Shown: positions 43,146-51,477, numbered from the stretch's first letter. The stretch: DNA of 64,000 nt from Halobacterium hubeiense (GCF_001488575.1 NZ_LN831302.1:434001-498000), one strand, 5' to 3'. Numbers and translations are program-made. Notes: generated by a model from the sequence alone, not told the origin.

Positions 43146-44896
43146 GAGTCGAGGAACTCGCGGACGCCCTCGGGGTCGCGGGCGTTCAGCACGTCGCCGG
43201 CTTCCGCCCAGCCGCGGCGCGCGGTGTGGACGCCGTACTCGACGTTCGCGTACTCGCTGGTGGAGTGGGCGTCCGTGTTCACCGCGATAGTCGCGCCCGC
43301 CTCGACGGCCGTCTGGACGACGCTCCCCCAGAGGTCGAGGCGGTGGGGGTTGCTGTTGATTTCGAGCGCGGTGCCGGCGTCGGCCGCGGCTTCCGCGAGC
43401 GCCTCGGGGTCGAACTCCATCGCGGGGCGATCGTTGATGAGCCGGCCCGAGGGGTGGCCGAGAATATCGACGTGCGGGTGTTCGACGGCGGAAATCAGGC
43501 GCTCGGTCTGGTCGCCGCCGTCCTCGCCGAGGCCGCTGTGCGGGCTCGCGACCACGACGTCGAGGTCCGCGAGCACGTCGTCGCTGACCTCGACGACGTT
43601 CCCGTCGGCGTCTACGTTCGCTTCGACGCCGTGGAAGACGATGATGTCTGTCTCCTCGCGTGCGGCCGCGACTTCGTCGGCCTGCTCGCGGAGGTCGGCG
43701 TCCGAGAGCCCGCTGTCCCCGAACACGCCCGGTCCCTCGGCGTGGTCTGTAATGGCGACGTAGTCGTGGCCGAACTCTGCGGCCCCCTCGACCATCTCGC
43801 GGACCGTAAGGTCGCCGTCCGACCACTCCGTGTGCGCGTGCAGGTCGCCGCGCACGTCGTCCTCCTCAATTAGCTCGGGGAGGTCGCCGCTGGCCGCGGC
43901 CTCGACCTCGCCGCGGTCCTCGCGCAGCTCCGGCGGAATCAACGGCAGGCCGAGCGCGTCGTAGACGGCTTCCTCGGTCTCGCTGGCGAGGCGCTCGCCC
44001 ACGCGCTGCCCAGAATCGGCGTCTTCGACGTCTCGGACGTCGAAGACGCCGTACTCGTTGACCTTCTTGCCCTGGTCGATGGCGTGGTTGCGCACCCTGA
44101 CGTTGTGGTCCTTGCTGCCCGTGAAGTACTGCAGCGCCGCGCCGAACTCCTCGTCGACCACCACGCGGAGGTCGATACGGACCCGGTTCGACCGCACGCT
44201 CGTCTTCGTCGGCCCCAAGTCCAGCGTCTCGTCCACGCGGTCCCACTCGGTCAGCGCCTCGCCGACCGTCTCTCCGGCGTCGCTGGCGACGAGCACGTCC
44301 ACGTCGCCGATGGTCTCGCGCCACCGCCGCGTCGACCCCGCGACCGCCACGCGCTCGACGGCGTCGAGGTCCGCGAGGAACGAGCGCACGTCCTCCGCGA
44401 TGGGACGGCCGTTCCCGAGCAGTTCCCGCTCCTGGGCCTGCCGCGCGAACCCGATGTGGTCGAGGATGTTCTGCTCGGTCTTCGGCCCGAACCCCTCGAC
44501 CTCCTGAATCTCGCCCGCTCGCGCCGCTTCTTCGAGGTCGTCCAGCGTCTGTACGCCGAGCGCGTCGTAGAGCTTCTTGACGGTCTTCGGCCCGACCCCC
44601 TCCACCGAGGTCAACTGTTCGATGTCCACCGGGAGCTTCTCGCGTTCCGCCTCCAGCTCCTCGATTTCGCCGGTCTCGACGTACTCCACGACCTTCGACG
44701 CGATGGCGTCGCCGACGCCCTCGATGCGCTGGACTTCATCCGCGCCCTCCGCCGCGAGTTCCTCGACGGCCGCCGAGTGGTCCCGGATGTTCGACGCCGC
44801 GCGGCGGTACGTGTTCGGCTTGTAACTGACGTCCTGGGCCTCCAGCAGGTCGGCGTACGCTTCGAGCACGCTCGCGACCTCGTTGTTCCGGCTCAT
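43142..44896 (-). CDS. polX: DNA polymerase X family protein with PHP domain
   Basis: The 584-aa protein has helix-hairpin-helix motifs (RIEGVGDAIASKVVEYV, VEGVGPKTVKKLYDALG) and a polymerase beta-like palm with VAGSTRRWRETIGDVDVLV (two catalytic Asp). The C-terminal PHP phosphoesterase domain begins DLHAHTEWSDGDLTVREM and includes ITDHAEG, SPHSGL and NTDAHS metal ligands. It suits base-excision repair gap filling with a built-in exonuclease or phosphatase. It overlaps DUF5788 upstream (ATGA) and Mut7-C downstream (GTGA) by 4 nt each: a tight three-gene operon. Confidence 0.95.
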   Translation of the reverse strand: MSRNNEVASVLEAYADLLEAQDVSYKPNTYRRAASNIRDHSAAVEELAAEGADEVQRIEGVGDAIASKVVEYVETGEIEELEAEREKLPVDIEQLTSVEGVGPKTVKKLYDALGVQTLDDLEEAARAGEIQEVEGFGPKTEQNILDHIGFARQAQERELLGNGRPIAEDVRSFLADLDAVERVAVAGSTRRWRETIGDVDVLVASDAGETVGEALTEWDRVDETLDLGPTKTSVRSNRVRIDLRVVVDEEFGAALQYFTGSKDHNVRVRNHAIDQGKKVNEYGVFDVRDVEDADSGQRVGERLASETEEAVYDALGLPLIPPELREDRGEVEAAASGDLPELIEEDDVRGDLHAHTEWSDGDLTVREMVEGAAEFGHDYVAITDHAEGPGVFGDSGLSDADLREQADEVAAAREETDIIVFHGVEANVDADGNVVEVSDDVLADLDVVVASPHSGLGEDGGDQTERLISAVEHPHVDILGHPSGRLINDRPAMEFDPEALAEAAADAGTALEINSNPHRLDLWGSVVQTAVEAGATIAVNTDAHSTSEYANVEYGVHTARRGWAEAGDVLNARDPEGVREFLDS

Positions 44897-45327
44897 CGCT
44901 TGATGCCCTCGTTGTCATCGTGGCCCAGCGCCTCCTTCAGGAACGAGAACCACCGCTTGCGGTCCGCGCGCTCGCTGGCCTCGATTTCCGCTTCGATGTT
45001 CGTCGTCCCCAGCGACTCCAGCGCGTTCAACGCCCGCTCGATGCCGATGATGGCCTCCACGAGTTCCTCCCCCTCCTCGCGGCTGATGTCCGCCTCCTCC
45101 AGTCGCTCCCGGCGCTGCAGGCGCTCCCGGCGAAGCGACTTCTTCGCGTCCTCGACGTCCTCGCGGCGCTCGGCCGGCACCGCGTCGAGCTTCTTCACCT
45201 CGAAGACGAACTCCCGCAACTCGAACTCCTCGCCCTGTACGTCGAGCGTGTCGGGAATCGACGCCCCCACCGTCGCCGCCTCCCGGTCGACGCGCTCGAG
45301 GAGCTGCTTCCGCTCGAACTCGCGCAT
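44893..45327 (-). CDS. DUF5788 family protein, 144 aa
   Basis: A charged helical protein: REFERKQLLERVDREAATVGASIPDTLDVQGEEFELREFVFEVKKLD followed by RREDVEDAKKSLRRERLQRRERLEEADISREEGEELV and a helical tail. This fits haloarchaeal DUF5788, which has no known function. As the first gene of an operon with polX and a Mut7-C nuclease, a nucleic-acid repair role is suggested by position only. A CTTTTGC box at 45351-45357 supports the ATG. Confidence 0.8.
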   Translation of the reverse strand: MREFERKQLLERVDREAATVGASIPDTLDVQGEEFELREFVFEVKKLDAVPAERREDVEDAKKSLRRERLQRRERLEEADISREEGEELVEAIIGIERALNALESLGTTNIEAEIEASERADRKRWFSFLKEALGHDDNEGIKR

Positions 45328-45771
45328 ACTCGTTGTACCGCCGGCTCCCGCAAAAGCCCCCCGGCTGTCTGGAATTGGATTTGGGACGCTTCGCTGTGCT
45401 TCTGCGACTGTAACGCGGAGCTAGAAAGCCCCGAGGCTGTAGACTCGGTGCGCTCTCACGGGTCACTACGTTCCCCGTTCGAGCAGTTCGAGGCCTCCCG
45501 TTGGTCGGCCTCGCGCTCGCTGCGCTCCTTGCTCACTACGTTCGCTGCGGTGCTTGCGTCGCGCGCCTTCGTCTACAGCCTCGCCCCTTTCAGTCCGCCC
45601 GTAGCCGGCTGCCCAATTGGCAACGGGCGGGACTGAAAGGGGCGGCGGGCTGAATCCGGCCCCGGCGAAGCAAGCACCGACTGGAGCACAGCGAGCCGCG
45701 GACGGTTCAGCGCGCCGGGGCTTTCGAGGAAGCGCAGACGACAGAGCGTTCGACAGCGCCGAGAAGCGAAC
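45328..45771. other. Non-coding gap containing a large inverted-repeat element
   Basis: No coding frame is convincing in these 444 bp. The promoter of the DUF5788 operon is at the left. The structured element 45424-45724 fills most of the gap and is described separately. The DUF420 gene ends at the right. Confidence 0.65.
45424..45724. repeat. ~300-bp element with nested inverted repeats
   Basis: The ends pair: AAAGCCCCG at 45425-45433 with CGGGGCTTT at 45716-45724. Inside, CGAGGCTGTAGAC (45432-45444) matches GTCTACAGCCTCG (45571-45583) perfectly. GGTGCTTGCGTCGC (45549-45562) pairs with 45664-45678. A core hairpin joins 45583-45602 (GCCCCTTTCAGTCCGCCCGT) to 45623-45643 with about 20 bp and one bulge. 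The pattern suggests a small non-autonomous mobile element or a structured RNA. It contains no gene. Confidence 0.65.
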
Positions 45772-46374
45772 CTAGCGCGGGACCCACGAGTAGACGTGGT
45801 TGAGCATCCAGTACGTGACGACGCCGAGGAACAGCGACAGCGACCACGCGGCGACCGCGATGCGGCCGTACTTGGCGTGACTGGTCTCCCGGAGTTCCGC
45901 AGGCGTGTGGGTGAGTCCGAGCGTGATGGCGTAGAGGACGACGGGGACGGCGACGACGGAGAGGAAGATGTGGATGGCGAGCATCAACAGGTACAGCGGC
46001 TCGACGACGCCGGCGTACTGAGCGAGGAACTGGCCTTCCTCGATGACGATGGACTTCTCGAAGCCGCCGCCGACCTTCCAGAGGTAGAGCACGAGGAACA
46101 CGCAGATGAGCGCGAACGCGGTCAGCATCGCGGCGCGGTGTTTCCGGACGTCACCGCGCTTGATGAACGCCGCGCCCGCCAGCAGGCTGGTGAGGGCGAG
46201 CGTGTTCACGACGGCGATGGCGTCCGAGAACAGGAGGACGGTGTCGTCTGAGAGCGGCGGGAACAGCGGGACGACGCCGGAGAAGGCGGCGGCGACGAGC
46301 GCGTAGCCGACGACCGAGAGGACGACCGTGACGCGGCGCGGGTTCGCTCGCGCGTACTCGGAGACGGAGGTCAT
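45772..46374 (-). CDS. DUF420 family membrane protein
   Basis: The 200-aa protein has five hydrophobic helices (about 13-33, 45-62, 78-98, 118-140 and 165-190). Conserved His residues are present (KHRAAMLTAF, AIHIFLSVVAV, SHAKYGRIA). This is the DUF420/YozB family, often found with cytochrome oxidase assembly genes. No oxidase genes are in this window. The ATG at 46374 removes an unrelated N-terminal extension. Confidence 0.85.
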   Translation of the reverse strand: MTSVSEYARANPRRVTVVLSVVGYALVAAAFSGVVPLFPPLSDDTVLLFSDAIAVVNTLALTSLLAGAAFIKRGDVRKHRAAMLTAFALICVFLVLYLWKVGGGFEKSIVIEEGQFLAQYAGVVEPLYLLMLAIHIFLSVVAVPVVLYAITLGLTHTPAELRETSHAKYGRIAVAAWSLSLFLGVVTYWMLNHVYSWVPR

Positions 46375-46504
46375 GGGCGGACGTTCGACCCCATCCGCAA
46401 ACCCGCTTTCGCTTCTCGCGGGAACAACCGGAGTTTGGGTAGCGCAAGCAGGACTGTAATAGAAGTCCGTTAAAGTGAAACACGCATGTGGCAAAATCCC
46501 AGGC

Positions 46505-46921
46505 ATGAGCCACGAATCCCAGCGGAACATCCGGTGTCTGGTGGCCAAAGTCGGACTCGACGGCCACGACCGGGGCGCCCACGTCATCACACGGGCGTTC
46601 CGGGACGCCGGCTTCGAGGTTATCTACTCCGGGCTCCACAAGGCCCCCGAGGAAATCGTGCAGGCGACGGTGCAGGAGGACGTCGACGTGCTCGGCATCT
46701 CCATTCTCTCCGGCGCGCACAACACGCTCGTCCCGAAAATCGTCGAGGGCCTGCAAGAGTACGACGCCTTCGAGGACACGCTCATCATCGTCGGCGGCAT
46801 CGTCCCCGACGAGGACCGCGAGGGGCTGAAGGAGGCGGGCGTGGACGCCATCTTCGGGCCGGGGACGCCGATGGAGGAGACCATCGAGTTCATCCGGGAG
46901 AACGTGACGCGGCGTGACTGA
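46505..46921 (+). CDS. mcmA2: Methylmalonyl-CoA mutase, cobalamin-binding subunit
   Basis: The 138-aa protein is a single B12-binding Rossmann domain: CLVAKVGLDGHDRGAHVITRAF carries the DxHxxG motif whose His ligates cobalt. It is followed by GISILSGAH and VGGIVPDEDREGL. In archaea the mutase is split, and this small subunit pairs with a catalytic subunit encoded elsewhere. It converts methylmalonyl-CoA and succinyl-CoA (propionate metabolism). The next gene encodes its MeaB-type chaperone, 1 bp away. A TTAAAGTG box at 46470-46477 lies about 32 bp before the ATG. Confidence 0.92.
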   Translation: MSHESQRNIRCLVAKVGLDGHDRGAHVITRAFRDAGFEVIYSGLHKAPEEIVQATVQEDVDVLGISILSGAHNTLVPKIVEGLQEYDAFEDTLIIVGGIVPDEDREGLKEAGVDAIFGPGTPMEETIEFIRENVTRRD

Positions 46922-46922
46922 G

Positions 46923-47903
46923 ATGGCCGCCCAGGACGCCCCCGACCTCGTCGAGGAGTTGCTCGCCGGGAAGCACCGGGCGCTCGCGCGCACCATCACG
47001 CGTATCGAGAACCGGTCGCCGGGCTACCGCGACCTCGTGTCGGCGCTGTACCCCCACACGGGGAGCGCGGACGTCGTCGGCATCACGGGCAGCCCGGGCT
47101 CCGGGAAGTCGACGCTCGTGGACAAGATGGCGAAGGCGTACCGCGACCGCGGGCTCACCGTCGGCGTCATCGCCGTGGACCCCTCCAGCCCGTTCACGGG
47201 CGGCGCGGTGCTCGGGGACCGCATCCGGATGGCGTCCACCGCGACGGACATGGACGTGTTCTTCCGGTCGATGTCCGCCCGGGGCAGCCTCGGCGGCCTC
47301 TCCACCGCCACGGCTGACGCCGTCAAAGCCCTCGACGCGTTCGGGAAGGACAAGATAATCATCGAGACGGTGGGCGCCGGGCAGAACGAGGTGGACGTGG
47401 TGAAGACCGCGGACACGGTCGCCGTGCTGGTGCCGCCGTCGTCGGGCGACGACGTGCAGATGCTGAAGGCGGGCATCCTCGAAATCGGGGACGTCTTCGT
47501 CGTGAACAAGGCGGACCTCGCGGGCTCGGACAAGACCGTCACCGAACTCAAGAACATGCTCGACATGCGCGAGGACGAAGAGGGTGACTGGGACCCGGAG
47601 GTCGTCGAGACGGTCGCGAACAGCGGCGAGGGAGTCGCCGAGTTCCTCGACGTGCTGGACGCGCACGCCGACTGGCTGGACGCGTCGGGCCGCCGCGAGG
47701 CCAAGCGCCACCAGCGCCACGCCGAGGAACTCCGGAACCTCCTGCGGGAGGACGCCAGCGAACTCGTCGAGGAGGAGCTGGCGGCGCGCGGCGGCGTCGA
47801 GGAACTCGTCGAGCGCATCGACGCCGGCGAGACGACGCCCTACGAGGTCGCCGACGACGTAATCGAGCCGCTCGCGGAGTGCCTCGACGGGCAGCGCGAG
47901 TGA
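46923..47903 (+). CDS. meaB: Methylmalonyl-CoA mutase-associated GTPase MeaB
   Basis: The 326-aa G3E GTPase protects and loads the B12 cofactor of methylmalonyl-CoA mutase. It has Walker A GSPGSGKSTLVDKM, the VDPSSPFTGGAVLGDRIRM switch region, ETVGAGQNEVDV and the NKADL guanine motif. A C-terminal helical arm follows. The ATG at 46923 begins 1 bp after the mcmA2 stop. A GTG at 46914, overlapping mcmA2 by 8 bp, is a possible alternative. The two genes form an operon. Confidence 0.94.
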   Translation: MAAQDAPDLVEELLAGKHRALARTITRIENRSPGYRDLVSALYPHTGSADVVGITGSPGSGKSTLVDKMAKAYRDRGLTVGVIAVDPSSPFTGGAVLGDRIRMASTATDMDVFFRSMSARGSLGGLSTATADAVKALDAFGKDKIIIETVGAGQNEVDVVKTADTVAVLVPPSSGDDVQMLKAGILEIGDVFVVNKADLAGSDKTVTELKNMLDMREDEEGDWDPEVVETVANSGEGVAEFLDVLDAHADWLDASGRREAKRHQRHAEELRNLLREDASELVEEELAARGGVEELVERIDAGETTPYEVADDVIEPLAECLDGQRE

Positions 47904-47945
47904 GCCGTCACAACGGCTAAGCGACTGGCGGCTGAACTATCCGGT

Positions 47946-48881
47946 ATGCGACTTCGCAGACTCCTCGCTGGCGCGGTCGGCACCGTCGCGGCCGCGGACC
48001 TCCTCGACCGCGGCCTCCGCGCGAAGGCCGGCGAGCTGTCGCCGGCGCTCGCGGGCGCACAGGACACCTACCGGTGGCGCGGCTTCGACGTGGCCTACAC
48101 CGAGGCCGGCGACCCCGACCGGCCGGACGTGGTCTGCCTGCACGGGGTCCACGCCGCCGCCTCCAGTCGCGAGTTCGCGGGCGTCTTCGACGCGCTCGCC
48201 GAGGACTACCACGTCATCGCGCCCGACCTGCCGGGGTTCGGGCGGACCGACCGCCCGCCGGTCGCGTACACGTCCTCGCTGTACGAGGAGTTTGTCGCGG
48301 ACTTCGTCTCCGACGTGGCCGACGACCCGGTCGTCGTCGGGAGTTCGCTGTCGGGCGCGTGGGCGGCGATTGCCGCGAAGGAGGCGGATGTCTCGGGGCT
48401 GTTGCTCGTCTGCCCGACCGCGGACACCGGCCCGCGGCGGCCGTGGCTGCGCGCGCTCCTCCGCTCGCCCGTCCTCGGCGCAGCGGCGTTCGACGCGCTG
48501 ACCGCGAAGCCCTCCCTCCAGTACTTCGACGAGCGCGACGCCTTCTACTACCCCGAGCGCGTCCCCGAGGGGCTCGTGGACTACCAGTGGCAGACCGCCC
48601 ACCAGGAGGGCGCGCGGTTCGCGCCCGCGTCGTTCGTCGGCGGCTACCTCGACGCGGACGTCGACCTCGGCGCCGAACTCCGCGAGCGCGACTGCCCGGC
48701 GACGCTCGTCTGGGGCCGGGAGGCCACCATCTCGACGCTCGCCGCCGGCCGGGACGTCGCCGAGGACGCGGACACGCGGCTGGTCGTCGTCGACGAGACG
48801 CGCCTGCTCCCGCACGCAGAACAGCCCGCGGTGTTCCTCGACGCGGTCCGCGAGGACCTACCGCGGCTCGAAGACCACTAG
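47946..48881 (+). CDS. Alpha/beta fold hydrolase
   Basis: The 311-aa protein begins with a short Arg-rich and hydrophobic helix, then the hydrolase core: VVCLHGVHAAASSREF oxyanion loop, VIAPDLPGFGRTDRP, and VVVGSSLSGAWAAIAA with the nucleophile Ser. The final PHAEQPAVF carries the catalytic-type His. The elbow is GSSLS instead of the usual GxSxG. The substrate is unknown. A GGCTAAG box at 47915-47921 is centred 28 bp before the ATG. Its 3' end overlaps the convergent OB-fold gene by 24 bp. Confidence 0.84.
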   Translation: MRLRRLLAGAVGTVAAADLLDRGLRAKAGELSPALAGAQDTYRWRGFDVAYTEAGDPDRPDVVCLHGVHAAASSREFAGVFDALAEDYHVIAPDLPGFGRTDRPPVAYTSSLYEEFVADFVSDVADDPVVVGSSLSGAWAAIAAKEADVSGLLLVCPTADTGPRRPWLRALLRSPVLGAAAFDALTAKPSLQYFDERDAFYYPERVPEGLVDYQWQTAHQEGARFAPASFVGGYLDADVDLGAELRERDCPATLVWGREATISTLAAGRDVAEDADTRLVVVDETRLLPHAEQPAVFLDAVREDLPRLEDH

Positions 48882-49253
48882 CCGGTCGCCCCGCGTCTCC
48901 GTCTCGCCGACCGCCGGCTCGACTTCTCGCCCGATTTCGACGTCCTCGACGGCCGCCAGCACGTGCCCCGTGAGCCGCACGGGACCGAAGTCCACGACGG
49001 CCGTGACGTAGGGCGCGTCGTCGGCGAACGACGGCGCGGGGACGTGGACCTTCGTGTACGTCGCCACCTCACCGGCGTCGGGGAGCGGCGTCTCACGGAG
49101 GTCGGCGCTCCCGCACTCCGGGCAGACGCGCCGCGGCGGCAGGCTCCCGTGGCCGTTCGCGCACTCCACGTAGTAGCCCTCGCCGTCGGCGAGCGCGTCG
49201 AGGAACTCGTCGAAGCCCGCGTCGCCGACCGACTCCTCGCCGTCTCCCGTCAT
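48858..49253 (-). CDS. Zn-ribbon/OB-fold (DUF35) acyl-CoA-binding partner protein
   Basis: The 131-aa protein has a rubredoxin-like zinc site (residues about 31-50; CANGHGSLPPRRVCPECGSA) followed by an OB fold (EVATYTKVHVPAPSFADDAPYVTAVVDFG). DUF35 proteins bind acyl-CoA and bridge thiolase-type enzymes with partner synthases. It is translated from a start that overlaps the thiolase stop by 4 bp, so the two should form a complex. The archaeal HMG-CoA synthase complex has this logic, but the synthase is not here. Confidence 0.9.
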   Translation of the reverse strand: MTGDGEESVGDAGFDEFLDALADGEGYYVECANGHGSLPPRRVCPECGSADLRETPLPDAGEVATYTKVHVPAPSFADDAPYVTAVVDFGPVRLTGHVLAAVEDVEIGREVEPAVGETETRGDRLVVFEPR

Positions 49254-50416
49254 TCTGCCACCTCCAGAACGTGAACGACGGCACTCGCCACCGTTCCACC
49301 GGCGTTGTGCGCGACGCCGACCCGGGCGTCGGGGACGTGCTCGCTGTTGACGTGGTCGCCGCGCAGCAGCTTCGTGAGTTCGGCGACCTGACTTGTCCCC
49401 GTCGCACCGACCGGGTGTCCCTTCGCCTTCAGCCCCCCGGAGAGGTTCACGGGGAGGTCGCCGTCCCGCGTCGTTTTCCCGTCGCGGGCGGCCGTGACGC
49501 CCTCTCCCTGCTCGAAGAACCCCAGCGACTCCAGCGCGAGCACTTCCGCGATGGTGAAGCAGTCGTGGACCTCCGCGACGTCCACGTCGTCGGGCGTGAC
49601 GCCGGCGTCCGCGTAGGCCTCCTCCGCGGCCTCGGTAGCAGCGGGTGACGTTGCGACGTTCTCGCGGTCCTGCAGGGCCATCCGGTCGCCGCCCTGTCCG
49701 GTTCCGGTAATCGCGACGCCCGCGTCGAGGTCGTTGGTTTCGGCGTAGTCCTCGCTGACGAGGACGACCGCGCTCGCGCCGTCGGTCACGGGGCAGGCGT
49801 CGTAGAGGTGCAGCGGGTCCGCGACCGCCGGCGAGTCCAGCGCCTCCGCGACCGTGATTTCGCGCTGGTACTGCGCGCGGTCGTTGCCCACCGCGTTCGC
49901 GTGGTTCTTCACCGCGACGTGCGCGAGGTCCTCGCGCGTGCCGCCGAACTGTTCGAAGTACGCCGTCGCCATCATCGCGTACGCACCGGGGAACGTGACG
50001 CCCGCGCGCACCTCGTAGAGTTCGTCCGCGGCGATGGCCAGCGCCTCCGTGGACTCCGCCGTCGAGAGGTTCGTCATACGCTCGGTGCCGCCCGCTACCA
50101 GCACGTCCGCCTCGCCGTTGCGCACGTCGCGGACGGCCTGCCGGAGCGCGACGCCGCTGGACGCACAGGCGCTCTCGTAGCGCGTCGCGGGCGCCTGCAC
50201 GCCCAGCGCCTCCGCCGCGAGCGGGCCCTGGTGGCCCTGGTGCTCGCTCAGCTCGCCCATGAAGTTGCCGTAGTAGACGCCCTCGACGTCCTCGCGGGCG
50301 ACGCCCGCGTCCTCGACGGCGGCGCGGCCCGCCTCCGCGAACAGGTCGCGGCTCGTGCGCTCGGGGAGACTACCGAACTCCGTCATGCCGGCGCCGGCCA
50401 CGCGAACCTTCGTCAT
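49250..50416 (-). CDS. Thiolase family protein (acetyl-CoA acetyltransferase/SCP-x type)
   Basis: The 388-aa thiolase has the nucleophile segment YESACASSGVALRQAV (Cys near 89) and GGLKAKGHPVGATGTSQ with the active-site His. The C-terminal motif is HNAGGTVAS instead of the Cys-Gly-Gly of biosynthetic thiolases, a change seen in SCP-x-like and archaeal thiolases that work with DUF35 partners. Candidate reactions are acetoacetyl-CoA formation or acyl-CoA thiolysis. A CCTTTTG box at 50441-50447 supports the ATG. Confidence 0.9.
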   Translation of the reverse strand: MTKVRVAGAGMTEFGSLPERTSRDLFAEAGRAAVEDAGVAREDVEGVYYGNFMGELSEHQGHQGPLAAEALGVQAPATRYESACASSGVALRQAVRDVRNGEADVLVAGGTERMTNLSTAESTEALAIAADELYEVRAGVTFPGAYAMMATAYFEQFGGTREDLAHVAVKNHANAVGNDRAQYQREITVAEALDSPAVADPLHLYDACPVTDGASAVVLVSEDYAETNDLDAGVAITGTGQGGDRMALQDRENVATSPAATEAAEEAYADAGVTPDDVDVAEVHDCFTIAEVLALESLGFFEQGEGVTAARDGKTTRDGDLPVNLSGGLKAKGHPVGATGTSQVAELTKLLRGDHVNSEHVPDARVGVAHNAGGTVASAVVHVLEVAE

Positions 50417-50462
50417 ACCGCATCATTGTTCGACCGGGGTCAAAAGGCGTGCGGACCCCCGC

Positions 50463-50738
50463 TCACATCCCCATGTCGGCGGCGGCCTCCGGCACCGGGA
50501 GGGCGTTGGGGTCCGCGCCGAGCAGCTCCGCGGCGTGGTCTAAGGCCATGTCGAAGCCGTAGTAGCGCTCCAGCTCGTCGCCGTCCGCGGTCGGCCGCAC
50601 CTTCAGCATCGCGTACCCCTCGACGTTCTGCGCGACGGCGGCGGTCCGCCCGTCGCGCTCGAACTCCAGCACGCGCTCGGTGTCGGTCTCGTAGTAGCGG
50701 GCGGTGACGCCGTCGGCCTCGGCGGTCTCCTCGGTCAT
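50463..50738 (-). CDS. Haloarchaeal protein of unknown function, 91 aa
   Basis: The compact alpha/beta protein opens MTEETAEADGVTARYYETDTERVLEFERDGRTAAVAQNVEGYAMLKVR by sense and ends PVPEAAADMGM. It looks like a conserved haloarchaeal single-domain family (DUF7111, from memory) without cysteine clusters or membrane segments. The ATG at 50738 is preferred to 50771. The TTTTTCC box near 50760-50768 lies between them, 26-28 bp before the former. Confidence 0.72.
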   Translation of the reverse strand: MTEETAEADGVTARYYETDTERVLEFERDGRTAAVAQNVEGYAMLKVRPTADGDELERYYGFDMALDHAAELLGADPNALPVPEAAADMGM

Positions 50739-50845
50739 CGTCGGCAGTTCGGCCGGCCGGCGGAAAAACACGACGGGTCCGCGTCCCGCGGCGGCGCCGA
50801 ATCCACAACGGCTATCCGGCGCGCGCCGACTGCCCTCGACTAACT

Positions 50846-51451
50846 GTGGGGCTCGCAGCAGTGTACTCGACGGTGTTCGCGCCGGAACTGTTCGTCCTCG
50901 AAGCGACCGCGGTGCTCGTCGGCTACGAGTACCGCGTCCGCGGCTGGAGCGAGCGCGCGCTCGCGGGCCGGGTCGGCGCCGTGCTCGCGGGCTGGGCGCT
51001 CGCGTTCGCCGTGTACGCCGGCGGCCCGGAGCTGGTCGCGGCCCCCGTTCCGGGCGGCGACGACTTCTACGCGAGCGCCGGCCTCGTCGCCGGGTTCGCC
51101 GTCATCTGGGTGGCGTGGACGCGCCAGCGCCTCGACTCGGCCGGCCCGGCGTACTGCGCGCTGCTCGTCGCGACGTCGGTCGTCCACGCCGCCGTCGTCC
51201 CGCTGTGGGACGTGTCCAGCCACGTGCTGTACGCCACGGTCCCGGTCGCCTTCCTCGCGGCGGTCGACTGGCGGTTCGCGGCGCTGCTCGTCGTCCCCGG
51301 TGGGATGGTGTGGAGCCGCGTCGCGACCGGCGCTCACACCGCGCCCGAGGCCGTCGCGGGGCTCGCGCTCGGGGCCGGCCTCGTCGCCGCCGCGCTCGCG
51401 CTCCGCCGGACCCGGGACGCGGACCGCTCCGGCGCCGCCCGCTCCCGGTGA
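50846..51451 (+). CDS. Divergent PAP2-like integral membrane protein
   Basis: The 201-aa protein has six hydrophobic helices. Two short motifs recall the PAP2 phosphatase superfamily: SSHVLYATV (like motif 2, xSxH) near residue 130, and VWSRVATGAHTAPEAVAGLALG (like motif 3, SRxxxGxHxxxD, with Glu for Asp) near residue 155. The first motif, K-x6-RP, is not visible. It could be a lipid phosphatase or an inactive relative. It starts at GTG, 28 bp after a CTATCC box near 50815-50820. Confidence 0.6.
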   Translation: MGLAAVYSTVFAPELFVLEATAVLVGYEYRVRGWSERALAGRVGAVLAGWALAFAVYAGGPELVAAPVPGGDDFYASAGLVAGFAVIWVAWTRQRLDSAGPAYCALLVATSVVHAAVVPLWDVSSHVLYATVPVAFLAAVDWRFAALLVVPGGMVWSRVATGAHTAPEAVAGLALGAGLVAAALALRRTRDADRSGAARSR

Positions 51452-51471
51452 CGTGTCCGGTCTCCGAACTG

Positions 51472-51477
51472 TTTTCA
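51472..51477 (+). promoter_or_regulatory. TATA-like box for the azlCD operon
   Basis: TTTTCA is centred 28 bp before the ATG of the short frame at 51503, and 57 bp before the azlC TTG. Confidence 0.5.
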
